The position numbers were made by a program, and so were the translations under genes. A DNA stretch of 64,000 nucleotides from Dickeya poaceiphila (GTDB lineage: Bacteria > Pseudomonadota > Gammaproteobacteria > Enterobacterales > Enterobacteriaceae): the NCBI RefSeq assembly GCF_007858975.2, contig NZ_CP042220.2, positions 310,001-374,000 of the forward strand. Reading direction: 5' to 3'. Positions within the stretch are counted from its first letter, which is position 1. The number at the start of each line of letters is the position of its first letter. Shown one piece after another: positions 46,464 through 56,307 of the stretch. The notes under the pieces were generated by a model. It searched no databases and was not told where the DNA came from. It saw only the letters and a program-made list of their open reading frames with translations.

Positions 46464-47522
46464 ATGGAGAGGTTTTCCACATCGACACAATGGATCATTT
46501 TGTTGTCGGGTTCGTTGGCATTGGGGTCCGGGCTGCAGCTTTGTCATGTTCCGGCAGCGTTGCTGCTGGGGCCGATGTTGGTAGGGGTGGCGATGGGCCT
46601 GAACGGCACGACCATCCGCATTCCCCGTACATTTTTTTACGCCAGTAATGCCGTGCTGGGCTGCCTGGTAGCGCAAAGTCTCTCCCCTTCTATTTTGACA
46701 CCACTGGTAAAAGAGTGGCCGCTGGTGCTGTTTATCCTGATATCGACGCTGGTTGCCAGCGGGCTGTCGGGTTGGCTACTGATGCGTTACAGCGAACTGC
46801 CCGGTTCGACCGGTACCTGGGGGGCTTCTCCGGGCGGTGCGTCGGCCATGGTGGCGATGGCGAGTGACTTTGGCGCCGATGTTCGGCTGGTGGCGTTTAT
46901 GCAGTACCTGCGGGTACTGCTGGTGACCGCATCGGCAGCATTTGTTGCGCGCGCGAGCCTCGGACAAGACGCACAAGCCAGCAATGCGCTGCTGGTCTGG
47001 TTCCCCTTGCTGGACTGGCGCTTCCCCGGCACGCTGGCCATGGCATTCAGTTGTGCCTGGGTGGGGCGGCGGCTGCGTATTCCTTCCGGGCAACTGTTGG
47101 TGCCGATGATCGTCGGCTCACTGTTGCATTCCTCCGGTACCATGTTATTACAAACGCCAGAATGGCTGCTGGCGATGGCCTATGCCTTGATTGGCTGGAG
47201 CGTTGGGCTGTCGTTTACCCGACCCGTGTTTTTGCTGGCGCTGCGCACTCTGCCGAAAATGATGATGTCTATCATCACCCTCATGCTGCTGTGCGGCGGG
47301 ATGGCGTTGATGCTAACGCGTCTGTTGTCCGTCGATATCCTGACCGCCTATCTGGCGACCAGCCCCGGTGGGCTGGACTCTATTGCCATTATCGCCGCCG
47401 GCAGTCGGGTGGATATTGCGTTTGTTATGGCCATGCAGACGATGCGCCTGTTCTCCACCCTGATTTTCAGCCCGATTTTATCCCGTTATATCTCGCGTCA
47501 CGCTGCGGCTGGTGCGGCGTAA
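46464..47522 (+). CDS. AbrB-family integral membrane protein
   Basis: A 352-residue polytopic protein of the AbrB (PF05145) family, which contains E. coli AbrB; it has two repeats of a roughly five-helix unit. Repeat landmarks are PAALLLGPMLVGVAMGLNG, GTWGASPGGASAMVAMASDFGAD and the second-half TAYLATSPGGLDSIAIIAAGS. Some members are linked to regulation of aidB or labelled ammonia monooxygenase regulators; real function is unknown. Three starts are possible (GTG 46455, ATG 46458, ATG 46464); only the last has AGG at suitable spacing. Its 3' end overlaps convergent rarD by 45 bases. E. coli has other genes at this place. Confidence 0.8.
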   Translation: MERFSTSTQWIILLSGSLALGSGLQLCHVPAALLLGPMLVGVAMGLNGTTIRIPRTFFYASNAVLGCLVAQSLSPSILTPLVKEWPLVLFILISTLVASGLSGWLLMRYSELPGSTGTWGASPGGASAMVAMASDFGADVRLVAFMQYLRVLLVTASAAFVARASLGQDAQASNALLVWFPLLDWRFPGTLAMAFSCAWVGRRLRIPSGQLLVPMIVGSLLHSSGTMLLQTPEWLLAMAYALIGWSVGLSFTRPVFLLALRTLPKMMMSIITLMLLCGGMALMLTRLLSVDILTAYLATSPGGLDSIAIIAAGSRVDIAFVMAMQTMRLFSTLIFSPILSRYISRHAAAGAA

Positions 47523-48401
47523 CCGCTGCTGGGTATAGAGCGCATCAAGCGTGAATATGCCCAGCGCCATCCAGATGAGCGCAAAGGTGACCAGTCGGTC
47601 TGATGTGATGGTTTCGCCATAGACCAGCACCGCCAGCAGAAAGGTTAGCGTCGGCGCCAGATACTGAAAGAAACCCAGCGTAGACAATCGCAGGCGTATG
47701 GCGGCTGCAGTAAACAACAGCAGCGGTACGGTAGTGACGATGCCGGTTGCCATCAGCAACAGATTGAGCGATAGCGGATTTTGACTAAAATGGCGGGTAG
47801 GTGAATCGGTCAGCCATGTCAGATAAATCAGTGCGGCAGGCAGTAACCACAGGGTTTCGAACAACATGCCGGTCTGGCCATCGATAGCGATCTTTTTACG
47901 CAGCAGGCCGTAAAGTCCGAAGCTGAAAGCCAGAATGAGTGCAATTACCGGCAGCGAGCCGAGCGTCCACAACTGAATCAGTACGCCACACACCGCCAGC
48001 AGCATCGCTATCCATTGCATGGGGCGGAAACGTTCTCTGAGAAACAACATTCCCAGCAGTACGCTGACCAGCGGGTTGATGAAATAGCCCAGGCTGGCTT
48101 CCAGCATGTGGTTATGATTGACCGCCCAGATATACGTCAGCCAGTTACAAGCCACCAGAATGGCGGTAATCGCCAACAGTAATAGTTGTCGCGGCTGCCG
48201 GCAGGCGGTGCGCACCACACCCCATTTACGGCTTAGGCTCAGTAGCAACAACATAAACAAGAACGACCAGATAATCCGGTGACTGAGAATTTCATCAGCC
48301 GGTACCTGCCCAAGCTGTTTGAAATAAATCGGGGCAATACCCCAGATGGTATAAGCGCCGAGAGCGAACAATGCCCCCTGGCGGTGTTGTGACATACTCA
48401 T
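47478..48401 (-). CDS. rarD: EamA-family permease RarD
   Basis: A 307-residue, ten-helix drug/metabolite transporter (E. coli RarD 296). Close matches include GAYTIWGIAPIYFKQLG, EILSHRIIWSFLFML, NHNHMLEASLGYFINPLVSVLLG and STLGFFQYLAPTLTFLLAV. E. coli RarD is annotated as chloramphenicol-sensitivity-associated, but its substrate is unknown. ATG 48401 is used; ATG 48395 is almost as likely. The C-terminal ~14 residues run antisense into the end of the AbrB-family gene, giving a longer tail than in E. coli. Confidence 0.9.
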   Translation of the reverse strand: MSMSQHRQGALFALGAYTIWGIAPIYFKQLGQVPADEILSHRIIWSFLFMLLLLSLSRKWGVVRTACRQPRQLLLLAITAILVACNWLTYIWAVNHNHMLEASLGYFINPLVSVLLGMLFLRERFRPMQWIAMLLAVCGVLIQLWTLGSLPVIALILAFSFGLYGLLRKKIAIDGQTGMLFETLWLLPAALIYLTWLTDSPTRHFSQNPLSLNLLLMATGIVTTVPLLLFTAAAIRLRLSTLGFFQYLAPTLTFLLAVLVYGETITSDRLVTFALIWMALGIFTLDALYTQQRLRRTSRSVTRDITG

Positions 48402-48547
48402 TGATAGGAACCAATAAACCGCAGATGAAAAATCCAGTCTACCGGACCGCAACGCAGGTGTCTTGTTGTGGTGGGTGGTGAATTCCCTTCGACAGTTCAT
48501 TATCCGGCAGTTTGCTTAATCGATAGGTCGTTTAACTGACCGTTCGT

Positions 48548-49018
48548 TTAACCGACAATGTAGGTCGCGATGGCGCTGGCGATATGTGACTGTTTTTCGT
48601 TATGTAATTCCGCACGAGCTACGGCGATTTTATTACCGCCGCGCAGCAACTGGCTGGTGAGAATAAAGTGTTCACCGCGACCAGGGCGCAGGTAATCCAC
48701 TCTCAGGTCGATGGTGCCCATGCGCGACAGCCGCTGCTGAAGCTCCTGTTCGCTTAATATGGTGTGGCGCAGCAATGCGCTGCCGACGCACACCAACCCG
48801 GCTGCCACATCCAGACCGGCGGCGATCACACCGCCGTGCAGAATCTGCTGCAATGCGTTGCCCACCAGCTTGTTCTGATTGCGGAAACGTAGCGTGACCG
48901 CTTCTGGCGAGAATGACTCCAGTGTGAGTCCCAGCTCCTGATTGAATGGCATCTGATAGATAAAAATATCGCTGACACGCTGACGTACCTTGTCCTGAGT
49001 AAGTGGTGTAGTAAGCAT
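48548..49018 (-). CDS. yigI: Acyl-CoA thioesterase YigI
   Basis: A 156-residue hotdog-fold protein (155 in E. coli). The hotdog core reads [26 protein letters not shown] and [18 protein letters not shown], ending [23 protein letters not shown]. coli YigI is a thioesterase for medium- to long-chain acyl-CoAs linked to fatty-acid breakdown. ATG 49018 with AGGACTC upstream is preferred over the in-frame ATG at 49036. Confidence 0.92.
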   Translation of the reverse strand: MLTTPLTQDKVRQRVSDIFIYQMPFNQELGLTLESFSPEAVTLRFRNQNKLVGNALQQILHGGVIAAGLDVAAGLVCVGSALLRHTILSEQELQQRLSRMGTIDLRVDYLRPGRGEHFILTSQLLRGGNKIAVARAELHNEKQSHIASAIATYIVG

Positions 49019-49237
49019 GTGTGAGTCCTTAATCACGCCTGTTAGGATGGCTGGTTAAATTTCATGTGGTTATGGGTTAATAAGTTGTTATTTTAGGTGC
49101 CGTTATGGTTTCTTGCTACTGTCGGTTGTGATAAGGACAGGAGAACTGCGCAAACCGGTCAAGCTGTGTACACTATCTGCCATTATTTCAGTTCGTTAGA
49201 TCACGTATCTATCACGTTCTTTTGGGAGACGACGTAC

Positions 49238-50107
49238 ATGTATAAATCAGCTGGAATGGCCGTTGCGTTGATGCTGGCGGCAACGGCACAGGCGCAGGAA
49301 GCCCGTACTCAGGAAATTCATGATGCTCCGGCCATACCGGGCAGTATTATTGCCGGGCTGCTGCAAAAGCATGATACGCCGTTCATACTCTATCCTTATG
49401 AAAGCAACTACCTGCTTTACACTTACACCAGCGACATTAATAAACAGGCGATTGAAAGTTACAACTGGGCCGACCATGCCCGTAAAGACGAAGTAAATTT
49501 TCAGATTAGCCTTGGTTTTCCGTTGTGGCGTGGTATCGCCGGTGAAAACTCACTGCTGGGGGCCTCTTATACCCAGCGCTCCTGGTGGCAAATGTCCAAT
49601 AAAAGCGAATCGTCTCCGTTTCGAGAAACTAACTACGAACCACAATTGTTTCTTGGCTGGGCGACGGAGTACCGCCTGGCTGGTTGGACGTTGCGCGATG
49701 TGGAACTGGGGTTCAATCATCAGTCTAATGGACGTGCTGACCCAACGTCGCGCAGTTGGAACCGGGTCTATGCCCGTCTGATGGCGCAAAACGGCAACTG
49801 GCAGGTAGAAGTGAAACCGTGGGTACGGCTGCATGACAGCGAAGATGATAACCCGGACATCATCCGTTACATGGGGCACTATCGGGTGCGGGTCGGCTAC
49901 CATTGGGGAGACAGTATTTTCAGTGCCGAAGGCCGCTATAACTGGAATTCCGGTTACGGCAGCGGCGAACTGGGATGGAGCTATCCCATTACCGATCATG
50001 TCCGTTTTTACACCAAGGTATTCAGCGGCTACGGCGAGTCGCTGATTGACTACAATCACTGTCAGACCCGCTACGGCATTGGCGTGACGCTCAATGATAT
50101 GTTCTAG
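49238..50107 (+). CDS. pldA: Outer-membrane phospholipase A (OMPLA)
   Basis: A 289-residue outer-membrane enzyme (same size as E. coli PldA) that hydrolyses phospholipids appearing in the outer leaflet. It has a signal peptide (MYKSAGMAVALMLAATAQA) and a 12-strand barrel. The active-site His-Ser-Asn cluster lies in GFNHQSNGRADPTSRSWNR, and the barrel closes with YGIGVTLNDMF, ending in Phe as outer-membrane proteins do. ATG 49238 with GGGAG is preferred over the open frame from 49097. It converges with nothing and precedes recQ by 114 bases. Confidence 0.96.
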   Translation: MYKSAGMAVALMLAATAQAQEARTQEIHDAPAIPGSIIAGLLQKHDTPFILYPYESNYLLYTYTSDINKQAIESYNWADHARKDEVNFQISLGFPLWRGIAGENSLLGASYTQRSWWQMSNKSESSPFRETNYEPQLFLGWATEYRLAGWTLRDVELGFNHQSNGRADPTSRSWNRVYARLMAQNGNWQVEVKPWVRLHDSEDDNPDIIRYMGHYRVRVGYHWGDSIFSAEGRYNWNSGYGSGELGWSYPITDHVRFYTKVFSGYGESLIDYNHCQTRYGIGVTLNDMF

Positions 50108-50121
50108 CCACTCCGTCATGA

Positions 50122-50159
50122 TGCCGGGGTGACTGCGAACCGTTGCAGAAAACCCGGCA
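50122..50159 (+). terminator. Possible terminator after pldA
   Basis: TGCCGGG pairs with CCCGGCA, and inside it CTGC pairs with GCAG, forming a branched hairpin just past pldA. No T-run follows at once, so termination strength is uncertain. Confidence 0.45.
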
Positions 50160-50221
50160 ACAGACGTTGCAGTTTTGACGAACGGCGCTGAAAATAGCGC
50201 CTGTTTGTTTTTTCAAAAGCG

Positions 50222-52084
50222 GTGAATAACGGTGAAGGCGTGTCTACGGCAGACGTATTGAGTGCGGACGTATTGAATAGAGAAACGCTGGCAATGCAGG
50301 TGCTGCGTGAAACCTTCGGTTACCAGCAATTCCGGCCTGGCCAGCAGGCTATTATCAATGCTGCTATCAGTGGGCGCGATTGTCTGGTCATCATGCCGAC
50401 CGGCGGGGGAAAGTCCCTGTGTTATCAGATCCCGGCACTGGTGCTGGATGGGCTGACGCTGGTGGTATCGCCGCTGATTTCCCTGATGAAGGATCAGGTG
50501 GATCAGTTGCAGGCTTACGGTGTGGCGGCGGCCTGCCTCAATTCTACACAGAGTCGTGAACAGCAGCAGGAGGTGTTCAGCGCCTGTCGTCGCGGCGAAC
50601 TGAAGCTGCTGTACATCGCGCCGGAACGCCTCACCACCGACGGCTTTCTGGAGCAACTGGCGTACTGGAATACGGCGCTGATCGCCATTGATGAAGCGCA
50701 TTGCATTTCACAGTGGGGACACGATTTCCGCCCGGAATACCGTGCGCTGGGGCAGATTAAGCAGCAGTTGCCCGCGTTGCCGATTGTTGCGCTGACCGCA
50801 ACAGCCGATGACACCACCCGTCAGGATATCGCCCGTCTGTTGGATTTGCGCGACCCGCTTATCAATATCAGCAGTTTCGACCGCCCGAATATCCGTTATA
50901 CGCTGGTGGAAAAATTCAAACCGCTCGATCAACTGTGGCTGTTTATACATGGGCAGCGCGGCAAGAGCGGTATTGTATATTGCAACAGCCGCGCCAAGGT
51001 GGAAGACCTGTGCGCCCGGTTGCAGAACCGCGGACTGAGCGCCGGTGCCTATCACGCCGGGCTGGAAAATGACCGCCGTGCTCAGGTGCAGGAAGCGTTT
51101 TTGCGCGACGACCTGCAGGTGGTGGTCGCCACTGTGGCGTTTGGCATGGGCATCAACAAGCCCAACGTACGCTTCGTGGTGCATTTTGACATCCCGCGTA
51201 ATATCGAATCTTACTATCAGGAAACGGGCCGTGCCGGTCGTGACGGCTTGCCCGCTGAAGCCGCGCTGTTCTACGATCCGGCGGACATGGCCTGGTTGCG
51301 TCGTTGTCTGGAAGAAAAACCGGCTGGTATGCAGTTAGATATCGAGCGGCACAAACTGAATGCGATGGGGGCGTTTGCCGAAGCGCAGACCTGCCGTCGT
51401 CTGGTGTTGCTCAACTATTTTGGCGAAAACCGTCAGCAGGCCTGCGGCAACTGCGATGTCTGTCTCGATCCGCCCCGGCGCTACGACGGGCTGGTGGACG
51501 CGCAGAAAGCGTTGTCCTGTGTCTACCGCGTCGGGCAACGGTTCGGCATCGGTTATATCGCTGAGGTGCTGCGTGGCGCTAATAATCAACGTATCCGCGA
51601 ATTCGGCCACGACAACCTGCCGGTGTATGGACTGGGTAAGGATAAAACCCAGGAACAGTGGGTCAGCATTTTGCGTCAGTTAATTCATCTGGGATTGCTG
51701 GCGCAAAACATTGCGCATCATTCTGCATTGCAATTGACCGAGTCGGCACGGCCTGTATTGCGCGGCGAAGTGCCGTTACAACTGGCGGTGCCGCGTGTGG
51801 GAAGCCTGAGCAAACCACGCGCCAGCCAGAAAACCTACGGCGGTAATTATGACCGCAAACTGTTCGCTAAGCTGCGTAAACTGCGTAAATCCATCGCGGA
51901 TGAAGACAATATTCCGCCGTACGTGGTGTTCAGCGATGCCACGTTGCTGGAAATGGCCGAACTATTGCCGGTGACCGCCAGTGAACTGCTGGCCGTCAAT
52001 GGCGTCGGCCAGCGGAAACTGGAGCGATTTGGCGCTCCCTTTATGACGTTGATCCGTGATCATCTGGATAACGGCGACGACTGA
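50222..52084 (+). CDS. recQ: ATP-dependent DNA helicase RecQ
   Basis: A 3'-5' SF2 helicase of the RecF pathway, up to 620 residues (609-610 in E. coli). Motifs: [11 protein letters not shown] (motif 0), Walker [13 protein letters not shown] in [47 protein letters not shown] and [10 protein letters not shown]. The zinc-binding cysteines are in [15 protein letters not shown] and [14 protein letters not shown]; a winged helix and the C-terminal HRDC domain ([21 protein letters not shown]) follow. The start is unsure: GTG 50222 gives 620 residues but lacks a clear ribosome site, and GTG 50240 would give 614. Confidence 0.95.
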   Translation: MNNGEGVSTADVLSADVLNRETLAMQVLRETFGYQQFRPGQQAIINAAISGRDCLVIMPTGGGKSLCYQIPALVLDGLTLVVSPLISLMKDQVDQLQAYGVAAACLNSTQSREQQQEVFSACRRGELKLLYIAPERLTTDGFLEQLAYWNTALIAIDEAHCISQWGHDFRPEYRALGQIKQQLPALPIVALTATADDTTRQDIARLLDLRDPLINISSFDRPNIRYTLVEKFKPLDQLWLFIHGQRGKSGIVYCNSRAKVEDLCARLQNRGLSAGAYHAGLENDRRAQVQEAFLRDDLQVVVATVAFGMGINKPNVRFVVHFDIPRNIESYYQETGRAGRDGLPAEAALFYDPADMAWLRRCLEEKPAGMQLDIERHKLNAMGAFAEAQTCRRLVLLNYFGENRQQACGNCDVCLDPPRRYDGLVDAQKALSCVYRVGQRFGIGYIAEVLRGANNQRIREFGHDNLPVYGLGKDKTQEQWVSILRQLIHLGLLAQNIAHHSALQLTESARPVLRGEVPLQLAVPRVGSLSKPRASQKTYGGNYDRKLFAKLRKLRKSIADEDNIPPYVVFSDATLLEMAELLPVTASELLAVNGVGQRKLERFGAPFMTLIRDHLDNGDD

Positions 52085-52140
52085 GACGTGCTCAGTCTGT
52101 TAGCCGGAGTGTTTGCCTTTTTCTGGCGCCAAACCATCGA

Positions 52141-52761
52141 TCAGGCTTTGTGGGCCGTTGCCAACAGCGCGCCGACCAGAATAAACAGCGAGCCGAAAGT
52201 TCGGTTCAACTGTTTGATCTGACGCGGGCCTTTCAACCATAGCGCAATGCGCTGCGCCAGTGTGGCGTAGCCAATCATGACGATAATATCGACCACCACG
52301 GTGGTGACGCCGAGCACCAGATACTGCATCGCCTGAGGTTGGTGCGGAATAATAAACTGTGGGAACAGCGCCGCCAGAAACACGATGCTTTTCGGGTTGG
52401 TCAGGTTGACCAGAATCGCCCGTTTGAACAGCCGACGGCGCGGCATACTGTTGGCCAGCGTCTGCAAGTCCAGCGAACCTGCACTGCGCCATTGTTGAAT
52501 CCCCAGCCAAATCAGGTAGGCAGCGCCGAGCCATTTCAGAGCGTCGAACGCCAGAACCGACTGAGACAACAACGCCCCCAGGCCGATCCCCACCAGCACG
52601 ATGTGAATGGTCAGGCCCAGTTGCAACCCGGCGATGGAGGCTATCGCACCACGGTAGCCGTGGCTGATGCTGGTGCTCATGGTGTTGATGGCGCCGGAGC
52701 CGGGTGACAGGCTCAGAATTAATGTGGTGACGAGGTAGGCTAACCACCAGTCTTGAGTCAT
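52141..52761 (-). CDS. rhtB: Homoserine/homoserine-lactone efflux protein RhtB
   Basis: A 206-residue LysE/RhtB-family exporter, the E. coli length, with about six helices. Diagnostic: [25 protein letters not shown] near the N-terminus, [19 protein letters not shown] and the end [18 protein letters not shown] 52761 ([13 protein letters not shown]) matches the family start; the frame is open to 52806. In E. coli rhtC lies between recQ and rhtB; here recQ and rhtB converge with only 56 bases between them and rhtC is absent. Confidence 0.94.
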   Translation of the reverse strand: MTQDWWLAYLVTTLILSLSPGSGAINTMSTSISHGYRGAIASIAGLQLGLTIHIVLVGIGLGALLSQSVLAFDALKWLGAAYLIWLGIQQWRSAGSLDLQTLANSMPRRRLFKRAILVNLTNPKSIVFLAALFPQFIIPHQPQAMQYLVLGVTTVVVDIIVMIGYATLAQRIALWLKGPRQIKQLNRTFGSLFILVGALLATAHKA

Positions 52762-52890
52762 GGCCGATGCTCCCTGATTGCGATTTTTTATGCCACAATA
52801 CGCCAATGCCTGCCTTTGTGCTATAGCTCACAAAAACCAATCGCTCACAACAATCAATCTGTTCGGCATGATTTACCTTGGGAGAGCCTG

Positions 52891-53883
52891 ATGAGTCCGT
52901 ATACGGAGTATCTGCTGACAAGGGAATGGCAGTACGCCGCATTTGTTACCGGGCCGCTGCTGGATTTCTGGCGGCAGCGCCAGGAAGGGATGTTCATCGG
53001 CGTGGATGAAGTTCCTGTCCGTTTTGTACGTTTTACCTCGCCGTCGCACCAGCATCTGGTGGTGGTGTTGCCTGGTCGCACCGACAGCTACGTAAAATAT
53101 GCCGAGATAGCCTACGACCTGTTCCAGTGCGGTTACGATGTGCTGGTGATGGACCATCGTGGTCAGGGGCGCTCAGGCCGGTTGTTAAAAGACAGCCATC
53201 GCGGGCATGTTAAGCGCTTTAGTGATTATGTGGACGATGTGGCGACACTGTGGCAGCAGCAGGTAGCGCCGGGGCACTATACGAAACGGTTCGCGCTGGC
53301 CCATTCGATGGGCGGTGCGATTCTGGCGCTGTTTCTGGCGCGCCAGCCGCAGGCGTTCGATGCGGTAGCACTTTGTGCGCCGATGTGCGGCATTCTGTTG
53401 CCGATGCCGCACTGGCTGGCCTGGCGCATTCTGAACTGGGCCGAGCGTCACCCGGCGATACGGGATTACTATGCCATCGGCACCAGCCCATGGCGTCCGT
53501 TGCCGTTTATGGCTAATGTGCTGACCCACAGCCTCGCGCGTTATCATCACCATGTGCGTTTTTATGCCGATAACCCGGATTTGCGTATCGGCGGCCCGAC
53601 CTATCACTGGGTACGGGAAGCGTTGCTGGTAGAAGAACAGTTACTGCGGCAAGCGTCGGCAATGACCACGCCATTGCTGATGTTGCAGGCGCAAGAGGAG
53701 CGGGTAGTGGATAATGCTTGTCAGGACGCCTTCTGTCAGGCGTTGGCGGCAGCCGGCAATCCGTGTGTGGATGGCCGTCCTTATATTATTCGCGGTGCCC
53801 GTCACGACATCCTGTCGGAAAAGGATGCGATGCGGGCCGATGCCTTCGGGCGAATTTTGCAGCATTTCAATCATTATCATTAA
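52891..53883 (+). CDS. pldB: Lysophospholipase L2
   Basis: A 330-residue alpha/beta hydrolase of the monoglyceride-lipase type (E. coli PldB 340) that removes the acyl chain from lysophospholipids. The nucleophile elbow is LAHSMGGAIL; DHRGQGRSGR precedes it; the acid and His are expected in QEERVVDNA and ARHDILSEKD. ATG 52891 has GGGAG upstream; the open frame from 52753 crosses the divergent rhtB start and is rejected. yigL follows 52 bases later. Confidence 0.93.
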   Translation: MSPYTEYLLTREWQYAAFVTGPLLDFWRQRQEGMFIGVDEVPVRFVRFTSPSHQHLVVVLPGRTDSYVKYAEIAYDLFQCGYDVLVMDHRGQGRSGRLLKDSHRGHVKRFSDYVDDVATLWQQQVAPGHYTKRFALAHSMGGAILALFLARQPQAFDAVALCAPMCGILLPMPHWLAWRILNWAERHPAIRDYYAIGTSPWRPLPFMANVLTHSLARYHHHVRFYADNPDLRIGGPTYHWVREALLVEEQLLRQASAMTTPLLMLQAQEERVVDNACQDAFCQALAAAGNPCVDGRPYIIRGARHDILSEKDAMRADAFGRILQHFNHYH

Positions 53884-53935
53884 TACGTCTGTGCGGCCAT
53901 GCCGCCCGGCACCAGCGGAGGTTGAATTTCAACAT

Positions 53936-54745
53936 ATGTACCCGATTGTTGCTTCCGATCTTGACGGCACACTGCTGTCACCCGATCACACCCTGTCACC
54001 TTATGCCAAAGAAACCCTGCGCCTGATGACGGAACAGGGCATTCATTTTGTGTTTGCCACTGGTCGTCACCATATGGATGTGGCGCAGATCCGCGATAAT
54101 CTGGCGATCAGCGCTTACATGATTACCTCTAACGGTGCGCGGGTACATAACACCGATGGCGATCTGATTTTCAGCCACAATCTTGACCGCGATATCGCCC
54201 AGGATTTGTATGGCATGGTGTATCACCACCCGGAAATCCTCACCCACGTTTATCGTGGCGATGAGTGGTTTTTGTGCCGTCCCAGACCAGAAGAAGAGCG
54301 CTTTTTCGCCGAGACGGTGTTCCGCTACACACTGTTCGACCCGGAAACCTTGGGTACGGACGACGTCGGCAAGGTGTTCTTCACCTGTGAGGATCACGAC
54401 AAGCTGCTGCCACTGGAAGACGCGCTTAACGCACGCTGGGGTGATCGCGTGAACGTTAGTTTCTCTACTCTGAATTGTCTGGAAGTGATGGCAGGAGGCG
54501 TATCTAAAGGTCACGCACTGGAGCAGGTCGCCAAAATTCTCGGCTACACCATCAAGGACTGCATCGCCTTCGGCGATGGTATGAACGACTATGAAATGCT
54601 GTCGATGGCGGGCAAAGGCTGCATCATGAGCAATGCCCACCAGCGGCTGAAAGATATGCTGCCGGACAACGACGTGATTGGCACCAACATCGAGCAAGCG
54701 GTGCCAGGGTACCTGCGTCGTCTTTATCTGGGCGATGACGCCTGA
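53936..54745 (+). CDS. yigL: HAD-family sugar phosphatase YigL
   Basis: A 269-residue Cof-type (IIB cap) HAD phosphatase (266 in E. coli). Motif I is ASDLDGTLLSPDH, motif II FATGRHH, motif III lysine in GGVSKGHALEQV and motif IV AFGDGMNDYEML. E. coli YigL dephosphorylates phosphosugars and pyridoxal phosphate and is up-regulated under glucose-phosphate stress. ATG 53936 is the family start; GGAGG lies about 14 bases upstream, a longer spacing than usual. Its last 22 bases overlap the glpQ remnant on the other strand. Confidence 0.93.
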   Translation: MYPIVASDLDGTLLSPDHTLSPYAKETLRLMTEQGIHFVFATGRHHMDVAQIRDNLAISAYMITSNGARVHNTDGDLIFSHNLDRDIAQDLYGMVYHHPEILTHVYRGDEWFLCRPRPEEERFFAETVFRYTLFDPETLGTDDVGKVFFTCEDHDKLLPLEDALNARWGDRVNVSFSTLNCLEVMAGGVSKGHALEQVAKILGYTIKDCIAFGDGMNDYEMLSMAGKGCIMSNAHQRLKDMLPDNDVIGTNIEQAVPGYLRRLYLGDDA

Positions 54746-54879
54746 GGTGCCGGGTGCACGTTATGCAGAAAGGCGACGGCTTTGTCTGGGAAGTCGGTGG
54801 ACAAGCCGTCCACATCGGCTTGCTGATAAAGCAGGGCATAAAGCGCGTTGATGTGGCTAAAATAGACATGCTGCTGATA
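54724..54879 (-). pseudogene. glpQ: C-terminal remnant of glpQ (glycerophosphodiester phosphodiesterase)
   Basis: Directly after glpT, where glpQ stands in E. coli, the minus strand encodes about 50 residues in one frame to TAA at 54724-54726: NALYALLYQQADVDGLSTDFPDKAVAFLHN matches the last segment of GlpQ (LYDALYNKAG...TDFPDKAVKFL). The other ~300 residues, including the catalytic histidines and metal site, are missing, and no start or ribosome site remains. It is therefore a deletion relic. Its end overlaps the 3' end of yigL. Confidence 0.75.
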
Positions 54880-54882
54880 ACT

Positions 54883-54942
54883 CCCCGCCAGTCCGGATCG
54901 TCCGGCGGGGATAACGCGTATGGTTTATCGTCAGTAAACCAT
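54883..54942 (-). terminator. Two hairpins between glpT and the glpQ remnant
   Basis: On the minus strand after glpT come ATGGTTTA/TAAACCAT (54920-54942) and then CCCCGCC/GGCGGGG (54883-54910). Neither is followed by a clear T-run; the GC-rich one could act as the glpT 3' end. They are absent from an intact glpTQ junction of the E. coli type. Confidence 0.45.
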
Positions 54943-54957
54943 AGCGGGATGACGGGA

Positions 54958-56307
54958 TCAGGCGCGCTTCGCCAGTTCTTCCTTGTGTTTCTTCTCGTTG
55001 ATCATGGTCATAATCAACAGCAATACTGCCAGTACGCTACCGCCGATCATCACCAGGAAACCGCCGTTCCAGCCGAAGAAATCGACGGTATAGCCGACGA
55101 TGGCGCTGGCTGCCACCGAACCGCCGAGGTAACCGAATAACCCGGTGAAGCCCGCGGCGGTACCGGCGGCCTTCTTCGGTGCCAGTTCCAGCGCGTGCAG
55201 GCCGATCAGCATCACCGGGCCGTAGATCAGGAAGCCGATGACGATCATGCAGATCATATCCAGAGTGGGGTTGCCTGCCGGGTTCAGCCAGTACACTACG
55301 GTGGCGATAGTCACCAGACTCATAAAGAACACGCCGGTAGCGCCGCGGTTGCCCTTGAACACTTTGTCAGACATCCAGCCGCACAGCAGCGTGCCTGGAA
55401 TACCCGCATATTCGTACAGGAAGTAAGCTATCGACGACTTATCCAGTGCGAAGTGCTTCACTTCTTTAAGGTAGGTCGGCGACCAGTCGAGAATACCGTA
55501 GCGCAGCAGGTAGACGAACACGTTGGCAAAGGCGATGTACCACAACAGTTTGTTGGGGAACACATACTGCATGAGGATTTCTTTCGCCGTCAGTTCCTGT
55601 TCGTCTTTTTCGCTGTAATCCGTCGGATAATCGTTTTTGTATTCTTCGATGGGCGGCAGACCACAGGACTGTGGCGTGTCACGCATCATGGCGAAAGCGA
55701 ACAGCGCCACCAAAATGGCGGCAATCGCCGGCATATAGAGTGCGGCTTTCCAGTCGTGGAACCAGGCCATCCCCAGCAGGAACAGCAGCGGCGGGATGCC
55801 ACCGCCCACGTTGTGGGCGCAGTTCCAGATAGACACAATGCCGCCACGCTCTTTCTGCGACCACCAGTGCACCATGGTGCGGCCACACGGTGGCCAACCC
55901 ATGCCCTGAAACCAGCCACAAATGAACAGCAACACAAACATCACCATGATGCTGGACGTCGCCCACGGCACGAAGCCCATGAACAGCATGACAGCGGCTG
56001 CCAGAATCAGGCCGGCAGGCAGAAAGACACGCGGATTGGAACGGTCGGACACCGCACCCATAATGAATTTGGAAAACCCGTAAGCGATGGAAATGCCAGA
56101 CAGTGCAAAGCCCAGATCGCCTTTGGAGAAGCCTTGTTCGACCAGATACGGCATCGCCAGTGCGAAGTTCTTTCTGACCAGATAGTAGGCGGCGTAGCCA
56201 AAAAAGATTCCCATAAATATCTGCCAGCGCAACCGACGGTAGAGTGGGTCTACCTGATGTTCCGCCACTCGTGGTCGATGTGCCGCAGGCTTGAAAATAC
56301 TCAGCAT
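54958..56307 (-). CDS. glpT: Glycerol-3-phosphate/phosphate antiporter GlpT
   Basis: A 449-residue, 12-helix MFS organophosphate:Pi antiporter (E. coli 452). Recognisable parts: the N-terminus [34 protein letters not shown] with the substrate-contacting arginine, [35 protein letters not shown] and the second-half [12 protein letters not shown]. It imports glycerol-3-phosphate (and fosfomycin). It is divergent from glpA with a 300-base shared control region, so both sides of the regulon are likely co-induced. Confidence 0.97.
   Translation of the reverse strand: MLSIFKPAAHRPRVAEHQVDPLYRRLRWQIFMGIFFGYAAYYLVRKNFALAMPYLVEQGFSKGDLGFALSGISIAYGFSKFIMGAVSDRSNPRVFLPAGLILAAAVMLFMGFVPWATSSIMVMFVLLFICGWFQGMGWPPCGRTMVHWWSQKERGGIVSIWNCAHNVGGGIPPLLFLLGMAWFHDWKAALYMPAIAAILVALFAFAMMRDTPQSCGLPPIEEYKNDYPTDYSEKDEQELTAKEILMQYVFPNKLLWYIAFANVFVYLLRYGILDWSPTYLKEVKHFALDKSSIAYFLYEYAGIPGTLLCGWMSDKVFKGNRGATGVFFMSLVTIATVVYWLNPAGNPTLDMICMIVIGFLIYGPVMLIGLHALELAPKKAAGTAAGFTGLFGYLGGSVAASAIVGYTVDFFGWNGGFLVMIGGSVLAVLLLIMTMINEKKHKEELAKRA

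Noticed and set aside
52100..52942. 280-codon minus-strand frame overlapping rhtB and the pldB start
   Set aside because: It runs in another frame over rhtB, has no family motifs and a His/Arg/Gly-rich product, as expected of a shadow frame.
54754..55140. Plus-strand frame of 128 codons after yigL
   Set aside because: It is antisense to the glpQ remnant and the end of glpT, and reads as shadow sequence; the minus-strand GlpQ match explains the conservation.
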